Virus record (IMG/VR): IMGVR_UViG_3300031753_000035
Coordinates: 1 to 27,129 of that record
Length of the DNA stretch: 27,129 bases
Direction: 5' to 3' (one strand)
Source of the DNA: a virus
Under the pieces are notes generated by a model, which saw nothing but the letters and a program-made list of their open reading frames with translations, made no database searches and had not been told where the DNA came from. The position numbers and the translations under genes were made by a program. This document shows positions 14,384-21,422 of this stretch, piece after piece (position 1 is the stretch's first letter; each line of letters begins with the position of its first letter).

Positions 14384-16218
14384 TGCGGAGCGGCCGCCTG
14401 CGGCCCGAGCAGTGCACCGAGCGCGGAATTGCCGCCGGGCAGTTGCGTTTCGCTCAATGTCTTCGCGGCCTGGACACCCGCCATCGCCTGTTGCGGCAGC
14501 TGCGCCTTTGCCATCTCGTGCGAGCGGATCGCGTCGTGCTGCTTCACTTCGTCGTCGGAATACATGAGGTCCGGCTCCAGATTGGCTAACTCGCAATACT
14601 TCCGGTACGCTTTGTCCATGTTGAGAACGCGCAGCGGATCGGGCACGCCGGCGGCCTTCGCGGCGGACGACAGTTCGCCGCCCGTGGTGAAGCAGTCTTT
14701 CATCGCGATCGATTCGGCGGAGCGCTGTGCCAGCCGCAGAATCGACACGTAGGTGATCTTGAGCGGGACATTCAACAAGCTCGCCGGCTTCGGCTTGAGC
14801 ATCTTGCGCCGTTCGAGGATTTCCAGGACGCGCGTGATGATGACATCGAATTCCTTTTCGGCGAGCGTGATCACCGGCCCGAGTTCTTGCAGGCGTTCCA
14901 GATCGCGCTTGGTCAATTCGAGTTCGTTGCGCGGCTGCACGCCCTCCATCCGCGAGATCGCCATGAACAGGTCGACAAACAGGCAGTGATCGATGCGCGC
15001 CTCGATCTTGCTGACGTTGTCCATCAGCACCTTGACCCACTGCGCCTGGACCTCAAACAGCGGCCAGTATTTCTTCACGGTGCCGCCGGCCGTGCTCATG
15101 TAGGTGGTCATGCCGGGCATGATCGAGGACGGCTCGTTCTTCAGCTCGACGTCGGCGCCCATCGGCGGGCGAACGCCCTTTTCGATGAACTCCGCGGTGC
15201 GCAAATCCATGATCTGGATTTGCTTGTTGTCGCAGATCGCGTCCATGCAGGGCGAGCGGCCGTAGGCGTCGTTCGACACGGACGACCATTTGAAATTGGC
15301 GAAAGGCACGGTCGCGCCGGTGTAACCCTTGCGCGACAGTGCATCCGCCGTCTTGATGCCCTTGAGCCAGTAGATTTCGCGCCAGGTGAACTTCGCGGGA
15401 ACGACCGAGACCTTGCCTTTCTGCCGGCCGCGTTTGGCGATGTCAAAATTCGGTTCGATGCAATGGCCGACCACGAACTCGGTATCGTACTGGCCGTCGC
15501 GCCACGCCCGCTGAACCTGGTCCGGGCATTTCTCCAGCGTGAACATATCCACAATCTGGAGCACGGTCAGAGTGAATTTCCGATAAAATGAATTGCACGA
15601 CAGCCGGGCCCCGAGCCCCAGGTAGTATTCCCCGGCCGCGGGACCGTAGAACCGGACGATATCCTCCGCGTCCTCGTACGGCAGGACTGGCGCTTGGGCG
15701 AACACCACCTCGTCCTGGAACGCCTGCGCCATGGTTGTATAGAAATTCGAATTGTTCGGCGCGAGCACCGTATAGGCCTTGTCCTCGGCATCCTTGAGCC
15801 ACTCCTTGCCGTCGGCATCGAGCGTAATCCACGGCAGCGCGATCCCGACCTTGAACCACGGGCGCGATGGCGAGCACAGGCCGGTCCACATGCCGGCGGC
15901 GCAGGTGCGCACCGCTGACACGCCGTGCGAATTGATGATCTGGGTGTTGAGGTTGTGGCCGCGCCACATCCGGTTTGCGGTGACGAGGAAAATGTAGCGG
16001 AAGGGGATGAAAAACGCGGCCAGGACCGACCAGAACGCCCACCACGAGTAACGCCAGTTGTCGAGTGCCAGCATCCGCGATTCGAGATGCGTCCAGATCG
16101 ACTGCCAGTCGTCGGATTCTTTCTTAGAATCGCGCTGTCGCGCCTGCGGCGGCTGCCGCGCGAGCAGCGTCGGCGACATGAACTCGTAGGCGGCGGCGGC
16201 GAAGTCGATGAGCGACAT
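14380..16218 (-). CDS. Portal protein (head-to-tail connector)
   Basis: A 612-residue protein from ATG 16218, in a TAATG overlap with the upstream gene. The pattern is that of the podovirus head-to-tail connector family: RYSWWAFWSVLAAFFIPFRYIFL near residue 45-70, NSHGVSAVRTCAAGMWTGLCSPSRPWFKVG, NSNFYTTMAQAFQDEVVF, FTLTVLQIVDMF, WSSVSNDAYGRSPCMDAICDNKQIQIMDLRTAEFIEKGVRPPMGAD, and a C-terminal EVQAQWVKVLMDNVSKIEARIDHCLFVDLFMAI...EVIT-type barrel region. The Y-G-R-S-P-C-M-D-A segment is the most telling. It forms the dodecameric DNA entry ring. A longer frame to 16503 overlaps the terminase and is rejected. C-terminal 60 residues are Gln/Ala-rich. Confidence 0.9.
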   Translation of the reverse strand: MSLIDFAAAAYEFMSPTLLARQPPQARQRDSKKESDDWQSIWTHLESRMLALDNWRYSWWAFWSVLAAFFIPFRYIFLVTANRMWRGHNLNTQIINSHGVSAVRTCAAGMWTGLCSPSRPWFKVGIALPWITLDADGKEWLKDAEDKAYTVLAPNNSNFYTTMAQAFQDEVVFAQAPVLPYEDAEDIVRFYGPAAGEYYLGLGARLSCNSFYRKFTLTVLQIVDMFTLEKCPDQVQRAWRDGQYDTEFVVGHCIEPNFDIAKRGRQKGKVSVVPAKFTWREIYWLKGIKTADALSRKGYTGATVPFANFKWSSVSNDAYGRSPCMDAICDNKQIQIMDLRTAEFIEKGVRPPMGADVELKNEPSSIMPGMTTYMSTAGGTVKKYWPLFEVQAQWVKVLMDNVSKIEARIDHCLFVDLFMAISRMEGVQPRNELELTKRDLERLQELGPVITLAEKEFDVIITRVLEILERRKMLKPKPASLLNVPLKITYVSILRLAQRSAESIAMKDCFTTGGELSSAAKAAGVPDPLRVLNMDKAYRKYCELANLEPDLMYSDDEVKQHDAIRSHEMAKAQLPQQAMAGVQAAKTLSETQLPGGNSALGALLGPQAAAPQ

Positions 16219-16445
16219 TATTCGCCGAACAGCGCCTTGCCGGCGGTGTTGGAGGCCGCCGCGCCCTCGGGACCGGATTTCAGCGTGCGGGCAAAGCCCA
16301 TGCCGCCAGCGGCGGCCGCCGCGGCCGCGCGTTGCGCCGCACCGGATTGCTGCACGCCGGCGCTCGCCAGTATCGGCGGATTGGGCGGCGGCGGCGGCGG
16401 GGCCGGAGCCGGAGCCGCCGGAGCCGCGGGGGTGAGAAACGACAT
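16218..16445 (-). CDS. Small Pro/Ala-rich protein between terminase and portal
   Basis: A 75-residue protein. Residues 6-25 are Pro/Ala (six prolines in a row), followed by a short Ala-rich helix and FARTLKSGPEGAAASNTAGKALFGE. Small proteins with a proline stretch and a closing G-P-x-G...A-G-K-x-L-x-G pattern commonly sit between the large terminase and portal of podovirus-like phages. Start at ATG 16445 with TAGGAG that overlaps the terminase stop codon. Function is unknown. Confidence 0.65.
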   Translation of the reverse strand: MSFLTPAAPAAPAPAPPPPPPNPPILASAGVQQSGAAQRAAAAAAAGGMGFARTLKSGPEGAAASNTAGKALFGE

Positions 16446-16456
16446 TTGTGCTTCTC

Positions 16457-17896
16457 CTATCCGCTTGCGCGCCGTTCGAGGTCGCGGAACGGCTCATAGG
16501 CAATATCGCGGTGCGAGGTCGGCCGCAGGCCTGCCCGCGCGGCGACCGGTTCCGCGAAGGTCAGCGCCAGCGCATCCGCGTCGTCGGGCGAATAGCCCAG
16601 CTTGATCTTGATCTCGTCCTTGGGCTCAAGCAAAAATCGGTCGCCTTTGAACGTGTATGTGGTCTGCGACAACGCCGCGGCTAATTCGCTCGATTCCGGC
16701 AGCGCGCCGCCGCGCTTGATCCATTCGACAAAATCGAAATACATCTCGGCGCGCTTGTTGACGTAGCGGTCCTTGTTGTTCGCCTGGCCGGCGAACTGCA
16801 CGCCGATCGGCGCCTTGCCAAGCAAGCGCAACTGATCGATCCAACCGGCGCCGAAGCCGCCGGTGGCGTCGATGAACGCCGCATCAGCTTCCCACTCATT
16901 CCATTTGCGCGCGACCTGGCCCGCGCCTTGCGTGGAATCGATGTTGCGATACTTGAGCAGCGGGAAGCACTGGATGCCCTGGCGCGGGGCAATCACACTG
17001 GCGGCATCGCCGTATTGGGCTACGTCGACGCCGAGCACTTTCGGTGCCTGCCCAATCTCAAAAGCCCGGTAATAGCGTTTCTGGGCATCGCGGACTTCGT
17101 CGGGACCGATCAGCGCGTTGAGCGACGACGGCGGAAACCGCCCAAACACGTTCACCAGAACGTAGGGATTGTCGCGCCCGTACTTCTCGATCTGCTGGCG
17201 CGCCCATTCGACCGAGACGCGGCTCGCCCGCTTCGGATCGTCGGGATCGCCGTTGATCTCGATGATCTTCCACAGCCGCCGCTCGGCGGTGCACGCATCA
17301 TAGAGTGGCCCTTCCAGATGCGTCGGATTGCCCGCCTGCACCAGGTGCCCCTCTTTGCACACTGACAGTGCCGCCTCGGCCGATGCCATGATGGCGCGCG
17401 GCATGCCGCCGGATTCGTCGAGCACAAACAGGATGTATTCCGCGTGCAGGCCCGCGAGCGTATTAGCCTGCTGCGTCTTGTCCGCCGCCTGCGGCGCCGA
17501 ACGGGCAGAACACCACCAGGTCTCGGGGTGGTCGTTGGCAAAAATGCGGGTTTTGGTCCACGTGAATTTAGCTGACAGCAGGGGCGATTTGTCCCGCCAC
17601 AGCGCCAGCTCGGTCCACAGGTTGTCCGCGAGATTGGCTCCGGAGATCGCGGTCGCGGCAACCTTTGGGTATGGCCGCGTGAGCAGAAAATTCCAGATCA
17701 GCCACGCTTCGAGGCAGGTTTTTCCGACGCCCTTCGATGCCTTGAGACAGATCCGCTGGTGAGAGGGAAACGCCTCCAGCGCCTCTTCCTGCCACGGTTC
17801 GGGATCGACGGCGAACAGCTCACGCACCATCGAGGCGGGATGCACGCGCCAGCGTTTGATGTTGTCAAACGGTGCTAGCGCCGGCTCAACACTCAT
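16457..17896 (-). CDS. terL: Large terminase subunit
   Basis: A 479-residue packaging motor. ATG 17896 is chosen for GGGGGAG upstream; an in-frame ATG at 17935 would add 13 residues. ATPase domain: Walker A SKGVGKT (54-60), Walker B ILFVLDES (155-162, with D160 and E161), coupling motif GNPTH near 189. Nuclease domain: VDVAQYGD (D291), FIDATGG (D343) and YSPDDADALALTFA (D438/D439/D441) give the three acidic positions of the RNase H-like fold. The protein pumps DNA into the procapsid and cuts the concatemer. Its partner, the small subunit, is separated from it by the plus-strand insertion at 17.9-19.0 kb. Confidence 0.93.
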   Translation of the reverse strand: MSVEPALAPFDNIKRWRVHPASMVRELFAVDPEPWQEEALEAFPSHQRICLKASKGVGKTCLEAWLIWNFLLTRPYPKVAATAISGANLADNLWTELALWRDKSPLLSAKFTWTKTRIFANDHPETWWCSARSAPQAADKTQQANTLAGLHAEYILFVLDESGGMPRAIMASAEAALSVCKEGHLVQAGNPTHLEGPLYDACTAERRLWKIIEINGDPDDPKRASRVSVEWARQQIEKYGRDNPYVLVNVFGRFPPSSLNALIGPDEVRDAQKRYYRAFEIGQAPKVLGVDVAQYGDAASVIAPRQGIQCFPLLKYRNIDSTQGAGQVARKWNEWEADAAFIDATGGFGAGWIDQLRLLGKAPIGVQFAGQANNKDRYVNKRAEMYFDFVEWIKRGGALPESSELAAALSQTTYTFKGDRFLLEPKDEIKIKLGYSPDDADALALTFAEPVAARAGLRPTSHRDIAYEPFRDLERRASG

Positions 17897-17928
17897 CAAT
17901 TCTCCCCCGGAATTATGCACTTTAGGGC

Positions 17929-17957
17929 TTGACAACGATATCCAGTAGGCTTAGATT
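17929..17957 (+). promoter_or_regulatory. Sigma70-type promoter of the inserted plus-strand block
   Basis: TTGACA at 17929-17934, 17 bases, then TAGATT at 17952-17957 (four of six matches to TATAAT). It reads rightwards into the three plus-strand genes and lies 32 bases upstream of the large terminase start, divergent from it. The start point would be near 17964, leaving a leader of about 58 bases before the first ATG with GAGGA upstream of it. Confidence 0.65.
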
Positions 17958-18021
17958 GTCGATTGTCAGGCCGATCTTGGCTTGATCCCGCGCCTCGGGG
18001 CATCAGGGGCGAGGACCGAAA

Positions 18022-18255
18022 ATGACCTACAGCACGATCTACGACATGCGGACCGGCGACACGATCACAGACGGAGTCCAATCGCAGAAAGTTTGTGATG
18101 CCACAATCAACACCGCTCGACAGATTGCTGCGGATCGTGGTCACAGCGTCATCGTCGAGGATCGAGGCACAGAGGAGTGCTACCGGGTGACGCCTGCCGG
18201 GCATCGCTGGCGCGCCCCGAAGGGTTGGGTTGGCTCGTGGGCGCAGGAGGATTGA
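18022..18255 (+). CDS. Small unknown protein, first gene of inserted block
   Basis: A 77-residue protein, MTYSTIYDMRTGDTITDG..., with RQIAADRGHSVIVEDRGTEECYRVTPAGHRWRAPKGW in the second half. It looks like a compact alpha/beta fold without cysteine clusters or export signal. GAGGA lies before the start. Proteins of this kind are, to my memory, frequent as single small hypotheticals in rhizobial genomes, but no function is known to me. It is transcribed opposite to the flanking terminase genes from its own promoter, the typical arrangement of a lysogeny-expressed moron gene. Confidence 0.7.
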   Translation: MTYSTIYDMRTGDTITDGVQSQKVCDATINTARQIAADRGHSVIVEDRGTEECYRVTPAGHRWRAPKGWVGSWAQED

Positions 18256-18258
18256 GCC

Positions 18259-18480
18259 ATGGTCAACCATCCTAACCGCAGGAAAGTTGTTGATTTTGAT
18301 GGGGCGCGCGTTGCGCCCTATCTCATTCGTGCGATTGAGGGTTTTCTGTCCGACCCTCCCGACACGGAGCATCAGCGCGGCTATCTCGCTGCACTGATTG
18401 CTGTGTACCTGGAGGGAATTGGCCGAGGCGCAACTGATGCACGCATTCTCGCCGGACAAAAACTGTTGGAGCGCGAATAA
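18259..18480 (+). CDS. Small unknown protein, second gene of inserted block
   Basis: A 73-residue protein starting three bases after the previous stop, with AGGAGG overlapping that stop. The core is helical: VAPYLIRAIEGFLSDPPDTEHQRGYLAALIAVYLEGIGRGATDARILAGQKLLERE. No export signal, metal site or HTH is obvious. It is co-transcribed with its neighbours. Function is unknown; it could be cargo with a host-directed role. Confidence 0.65.
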   Translation: MVNHPNRRKVVDFDGARVAPYLIRAIEGFLSDPPDTEHQRGYLAALIAVYLEGIGRGATDARILAGQKLLERE

Positions 18481-18993
18481 ATGACCTCGCTCATCGAAAT
18501 CTATCGCCGCTTCCCCACACGGGAAGCGGCTACCGCGCATCTCGAAAAGGTCCGCTGGCCATATGGCCCTGAGTGCGTCTACTGCGGCGCGACCACGACC
18601 GCGCATCATCGCGAGACGAGACGCGACCGCTGGCAATGCTGGTCCTGCAAAAAATCGTTCTCGGTGACGGTCGGAACGATTTTTCACAACAGCCACATTG
18701 ATCTGCAAAAATGGTTCCTTTTGATCGCGCTCATGATGAACGCGAAAAAAGGCCTGTCGTCGCTGCAAGCGTCCCGCGATATCGAGGTACAGCAACCGAC
18801 GACCTGGAAAATGATGCACCGCGTCCGCGCCGCGATGGTTGATGACGGCAAGCTGTTGTCGGGCCTTGTCGAGATGGACGAAGCTTACCTTGGCGGTAAG
18901 CCGCGCAAGCGGAACCGGCGCGATGACGATACGCCTTCGCCGCGCGGTCGCGCCACGTCCAAAAGACGCCGATTGTCGGCGCGTTCCTCATAA
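18481..18993 (+). pseudogene. IS1595-family (ISXO2-like) transposase, truncated and frameshifted
   Basis: A 170-residue frame that starts directly after the preceding TAA. Residues 32-56 are a zinc ribbon (CVYC...CWSC), followed by KKSFSVTVGTIFHNSHIDLQKWF and GLSSLQASRDIEVQQPTTWKMMHRVRAAM, the helix-turn-helix part, and EMDEAYLGGK with the first catalytic Asp at 133. These are signatures of IS1595 transposases, which normally run to about 300 residues. After RGRATSK the frame turns to arginine-rich nonsense; reading one base differently at the AAAA run (18961-18964) restores KTPIVGAF, the expected continuation, but this too ends within about ten residues. The second and third catalytic residues are missing, so the protein cannot be an active transposase. 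Confidence 0.85.
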
Positions 18994-19049
18994 ACGAGGA
19001 AATCAGCATGTCAAACGCCTTTGCAGCCGCCCATTTCCCCATCAATTCC

Positions 19050-19670
19050 TCACATGCTGCCCAGCACCAGTTCCGCCAGCGTCATGTCCTGGCCCGCCGT
19101 GTTGGTCGGAGCGATCTTGCGCGGTGCCTCCCAGCCACCGATCCGTGCCATCAGCGCGAGAATCGCAGCGCCGTCGCTGTATTTGTTCGGGCCCTTGATT
19201 CTGATGCGCTGCCGTTCGTTCGGCTCGCTCGTGATCTGCAACTCGGTCAGCCGGGCAAGCAGTTCCGGGCTCGCCTCGAGGTCGATCGCGCGCTCGCCTT
19301 GCCCGCGCGCAGTCAGGTAATCGTCTACGTTGAATGACCTGCAGCTGTCGAACAATTGCTTCGCCTCGCGCAGCGCCCAAGCCGCGTCGAGCTCGGCCTC
19401 GCGTGACGCCGCGGCCTGCAGCCCAGCGAGACGCGTCGAAAACGCAACAGAACGCAACAGCCGGCCGAATGCGACCTCCGCCGCGCGCGCCGTCGTATTG
19501 GGATAGACCGTGCGGTACGCGCGGCCGCCGTGCTTTTCCGGGTCGGCGAAATAAACGAGCGCAACAGCCTCGTGCTTGGCGCTCAGCTTTTTGGTCGGAG
19601 GATCGCGTCGTACATATCGTCGCGGTCGACGATCATCAGAATGGCCGCGGCGATTTGATTGGGATGGCAA
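19050..19670 (-). CDS. terS: Small terminase subunit, 5' end in doubt (frame break)
   Basis: The frame ending at 19050 codes for a protein whose convincing part begins at LSAKHEAVALVYFADPEKHGG (about 19586) and runs 178 residues: a helix-turn-helix-like RAYRTVYPNTTARAAEVAFGRLL, then AELDAAWALREAKQLFDSCRSFNVDDY and RIRIKGPNKYSDGAAILALMARIGGWEAP. This matches small terminase subunits, which recognise the packaging site and load the large subunit. No ATG or GTG precedes it closely in frame; TTG 19670 (GGAG upstream) is the nominal start used here, but residues before KKLSAKHE are Arg-rich with low GC at third positions, as in a wrong frame. The likely real N-terminus lies in the overlapping frame 19583-19696. 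Confidence 0.75.
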   Translation of the reverse strand: MPSQSNRRGHSDDRRPRRYVRRDPPTKKLSAKHEAVALVYFADPEKHGGRAYRTVYPNTTARAAEVAFGRLLRSVAFSTRLAGLQAAASREAELDAAWALREAKQLFDSCRSFNVDDYLTARGQGERAIDLEASPELLARLTELQITSEPNERQRIRIKGPNKYSDGAAILALMARIGGWEAPRKIAPTNTAGQDMTLAELVLGSM

Positions 19671-19696
19671 TTGTACTTCTCCGCCTCGATTTCCAC
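19583..19696 (-). CDS. Probable N-terminal part of small terminase in the other frame
   Basis: A 37-codon frame from GTG 19696 to TGA 19583: VEIEAEKYNC...NQIAAAILMIVDRDDMYDAILRPKS. Its third codon positions are GC-rich like the other genes here, whereas the overlapping terminase frame is not, so it appears to be the true coding frame. It stops just after an AAAAA run (TTTTT at 19588-19592 on plus); stepping back one base there joins it to KKLSAKHE of the small terminase. It is either the displaced start of terS or a tiny overlapping gene. There is no strong ribosome site before GTG 19696. Confidence 0.5.
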   Translation of the reverse strand: MEIEAEKYNCHPNQIAAAILMIVDRDDMYDAILRPKS

Positions 19697-19732
19697 CGGA
19701 ACCCACGCGTGCGCAACTCACACTCCCCGGCT

Positions 19733-19771
19733 ATGGAGAGCGCCGCCAGGCTTGTTCGCGGCGCTCTCCAT
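19733..19771. other. Strong hairpin between early and virion genes
   Basis: ATGGAGAGCGCCGC (19733-19746) and GCGGCGCTCTCCAT (19758-19771) are perfect 14-bp inverted repeats around an 11-base loop. It starts seven bases after the stop of the small basic protein on the minus strand and lies just before the terminase genes. No U-run follows, so it is at best an atypical terminator. Alternatives are a packaging (pac/cos) element recognised by the adjacent small terminase or a target of antitermination. Confidence 0.75.
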
Positions 19772-19778
19772 CCAGCCG

Positions 19779-19895
19779 CTACTTCCTCGCGGCACGCCGC
19801 CGCTTGGTTTTTGTCGCCGTTGTCTTGGCACTTGCGGCGCGCGCCGCCGGCTTTCGTTTCAGTCGTTTCAGTGCGGGCTTTTTCCTTGCGGGCAT
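19779..19895 (-). CDS. Tiny, very basic Lys/Arg/Ala protein
   Basis: A 38-residue protein MPARKKPALKRLKRKPAARA... rich in Lys, Arg, Ala and Thr, with no acidic residue. ATG 19895 is chosen for the perfect GAGGAGG seven bases or so upstream; the open frame extends far to the right but overlaps other genes. Composition resembles histone H1-like tails and small phage DNA-binding peptides, so nucleic acid binding is likely by charge alone. It is the last gene before the hairpin. Confidence 0.6.
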   Translation of the reverse strand: MPARKKPALKRLKRKPAARAASAKTTATKTKRRRAARK

Positions 19896-19984
19896 CTCGC
19901 CCTCCTCGTCTGCGATCGCAGCATGCAATCGACTTTCGAGGATTAGGCTTGTTCGTAAATTGATGCCAGCAAAAAAACTCGCAA

Positions 19985-20191
19985 TCAGGCCGGATTGCCA
20001 CTGTCTGCCACGCAGCCGATGCCGATCTGCGTGACCCTCTCGTGCCCTTCTATTTTCGATTCGAGCAGACTTTCCATCCGCAGTTTTGCTTGCTCCCAGC
20101 ATTCCGTTCTCGAGGTCATCGACTCGCGGCGCTCGTAATCCTGTCCGCCCACAGTCATGATGATGACGAGCGTAACAATCGTGAGGTCCAT
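19985..20191 (-). CDS. Small membrane-anchored protein coupled to integrase
   Basis: A 68-residue protein, start ATG 20191 overlapping the integrase stop as TGATG. The N-terminus (MDLTIVTLVIIMTVGG) is a single short membrane segment or uncleaved signal; the remainder is polar with two cysteines (TECWEQAKLRMESLLESKIEGHERVTQIGIGCVADS), consistent with a periplasmic or cytoplasmic-side domain. No family is recognised. Confidence 0.6.
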   Translation of the reverse strand: MDLTIVTLVIIMTVGGQDYERRESMTSRTECWEQAKLRMESLLESKIEGHERVTQIGIGCVADSGNPA

Positions 20192-21168
20192 CACAAAAAT
20201 CCTTTGCCGGAGTGATCGCGGAATGCATCGGCGACCTGGACGTAACCGCGCGTCGTGTCGAGCTTGGCGTGGCCCGCATGCTGTGCGATCGAGAGCAGCG
20301 ATGCGCCGGCATCGGCGGCGCTCGAAATGTAGCCCGAGCGCAACGAGTGGCCAGCGAACAATCTTGGATCGAGCCCGATCGCCGCGGCTCGCTTTTTCAC
20401 AATACGCGCCACCTGGCGCGAGCAGAGGCCCTCCCGCAGCACGGTGGTGCCGCGCACCCCGCGAAACAATGGCCCTTCGGTGATGTGGCTTGCCTCCATC
20501 CAGGCGTCGAGCGCCTCGACCGCGTGCAGTTTGCGTCCGTGCGGAATGGCCTTGATGAGGCCCGCGCCAGCCTGGTCCGTTTTGCTCCGGCGGATAGTGA
20601 TGATCAGGCCCTTGGGATGACGCGCGACATCGTCGACCACAAGCGCGACCAGCTCGGCGCGCCGCATCGCCGCCGCAAATCCAACCAGGATCATTGCCCG
20701 ATCGCGCAGGCCGGTCAGATCGCTCGGAATCTTGCGCAGCAACTTCGCGAGCAGCGCCGCCGTCAGTGCGGCCTTTTTCGCTAGTGCCGACCCGAGCGTG
20801 CGGCGTATGCCGGCGAGCGCTGCCTTGACTCCGGGATGAGCGGCCGGGTTGTCCAGCGCTGCAACCTTGTGGACGTGGCCGATCGCGGTGCAGCGGCGCT
20901 CCATGGTTCTGACCTTGCCACCTGTACTGGCCAGGGCGGCGAGGTAGGCAGCTACTGTTTCCGGACGGGCGGGCAGGTCGGCCAAGGTATGACGCGCGCA
21001 CCATCCGGCAAAATCGCGCCAGTCCGATGCATAGGCGCGCCGGGTCGCGGCTGCCTGGCTCGCCGCGACGAAATCCGCCGCAGCATCGACTGCGCTCTGC
21101 AGCGATTTAGCGGCCGAATCGGCGATAACTAGGGCATTTTTTTTGGCGTGCGAGCAGGGAATTTCCAT
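20191..21168 (-). CDS. int: Tyrosine recombinase (phage integrase)
   Basis: A 325-residue site-specific recombinase starting at ATG 21168 with GGGAG eight bases upstream; the open frame upstream to 21306 is non-coding in character. Residues 24-125 form the SAM-like core-binding domain (RAYASDWRDFAGWCARHTL...TVAAYLAALA). The catalytic domain follows with all six positions: Arg169 in MRRAEL, Lys196 in RRSKTDQ, His274 and Arg277 in HSLRSGY, His300 in HAGH, and nucleophile Tyr309 in TTRGY. It joins phage and host attachment sites by strand exchange. No arm-binding N-terminal domain is apparent, so it is closer to Xer-like or simple integrases than to lambda Int. It is coupled to a small membrane protein. 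Confidence 0.92.
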   Translation of the reverse strand: MEIPCSHAKKNALVIADSAAKSLQSAVDAAADFVAASQAAATRRAYASDWRDFAGWCARHTLADLPARPETVAAYLAALASTGGKVRTMERRCTAIGHVHKVAALDNPAAHPGVKAALAGIRRTLGSALAKKAALTAALLAKLLRKIPSDLTGLRDRAMILVGFAAAMRRAELVALVVDDVARHPKGLIITIRRSKTDQAGAGLIKAIPHGRKLHAVEALDAWMEASHITEGPLFRGVRGTTVLREGLCSRQVARIVKKRAAAIGLDPRLFAGHSLRSGYISSAADAGASLLSIAQHAGHAKLDTTRGYVQVADAFRDHSGKGFL

Positions 21169-21220
21169 CCGATCGTCTCCCGCGAACATCCGATAGTGAC
21201 GGTTCCGCGGGACTGAAAAG

Positions 21221-21250
21221 AGCGTCCGATATTGGCAGCTATCGGACGCT
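21221..21250. repeat. Perfect 11-8-11 inverted repeat upstream of integrase
   Basis: AGCGTCCGATA (21221-21231), an 8-base spacer TTGGCAGC, and TATCGGACGCT (21240-21250). The spacing is that of tyrosine recombinase crossover sites (two 11-13 bp arms around 6-8 bp). A partial further copy, CATCCGATAGTGAC, lies at 21187-21200. On the minus strand the hairpin is followed by CTTTTC, so a weak intrinsic terminator between the NusG-like gene and integrase is the competing reading. Confidence 0.7.
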
Positions 21251-21321
21251 GGATAGCGCCGCCAGAAAAAAATGGTGAAAACCTGGGGAAGGATATAGCG
21301 CCGCACTGCGGCATGGCCGCC

Positions 21322-21341
21322 GCGTGACTCTAGCGTGACTC
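21322..21341. repeat. Two direct GCGTGACTC repeats
   Basis: GCGTGACTC occurs at 21322-21330 and 21333-21341, an 11-base period that places both on the same face of the helix. They lie in the 254-base gene-free stretch between the integrase start and the NusG-like stop, as does a CGGACCG/CGGTCCG inverted pair (21363-21369, 21392-21398). Possible protein-binding sites (integrase arm sites, excisionase or regulator); nothing else is visible in this stretch. Confidence 0.5.
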
Positions 21342-21422
21342 GAAAGGGCGGCGATTAGCGGCCGGACCGTAGTTTGCGGGGGAGGGGAGCGCGGTCCGAG
21401 CTACATAGCCAACTTCCTTCTG

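Noticed and set aside
17960-18977. CGATTGTC at 17960-17967 and 18970-18977 as an 8-bp target duplication of an IS1595 element
   Set aside because: IS1595 elements do make 8-bp duplications, but no terminal inverted repeats lie inside these points, the right copy falls within transposase-like coding sequence, and an 8-base match between two short stretches is not rare.
19008-19337. Plus-strand frame MSNAFAAAHFPINS... with GAGGAA before its ATG
   Set aside because: After the first residues it is antisense to terS with antisense-like composition; the good ribosome site appears to be chance at the insertion edge.
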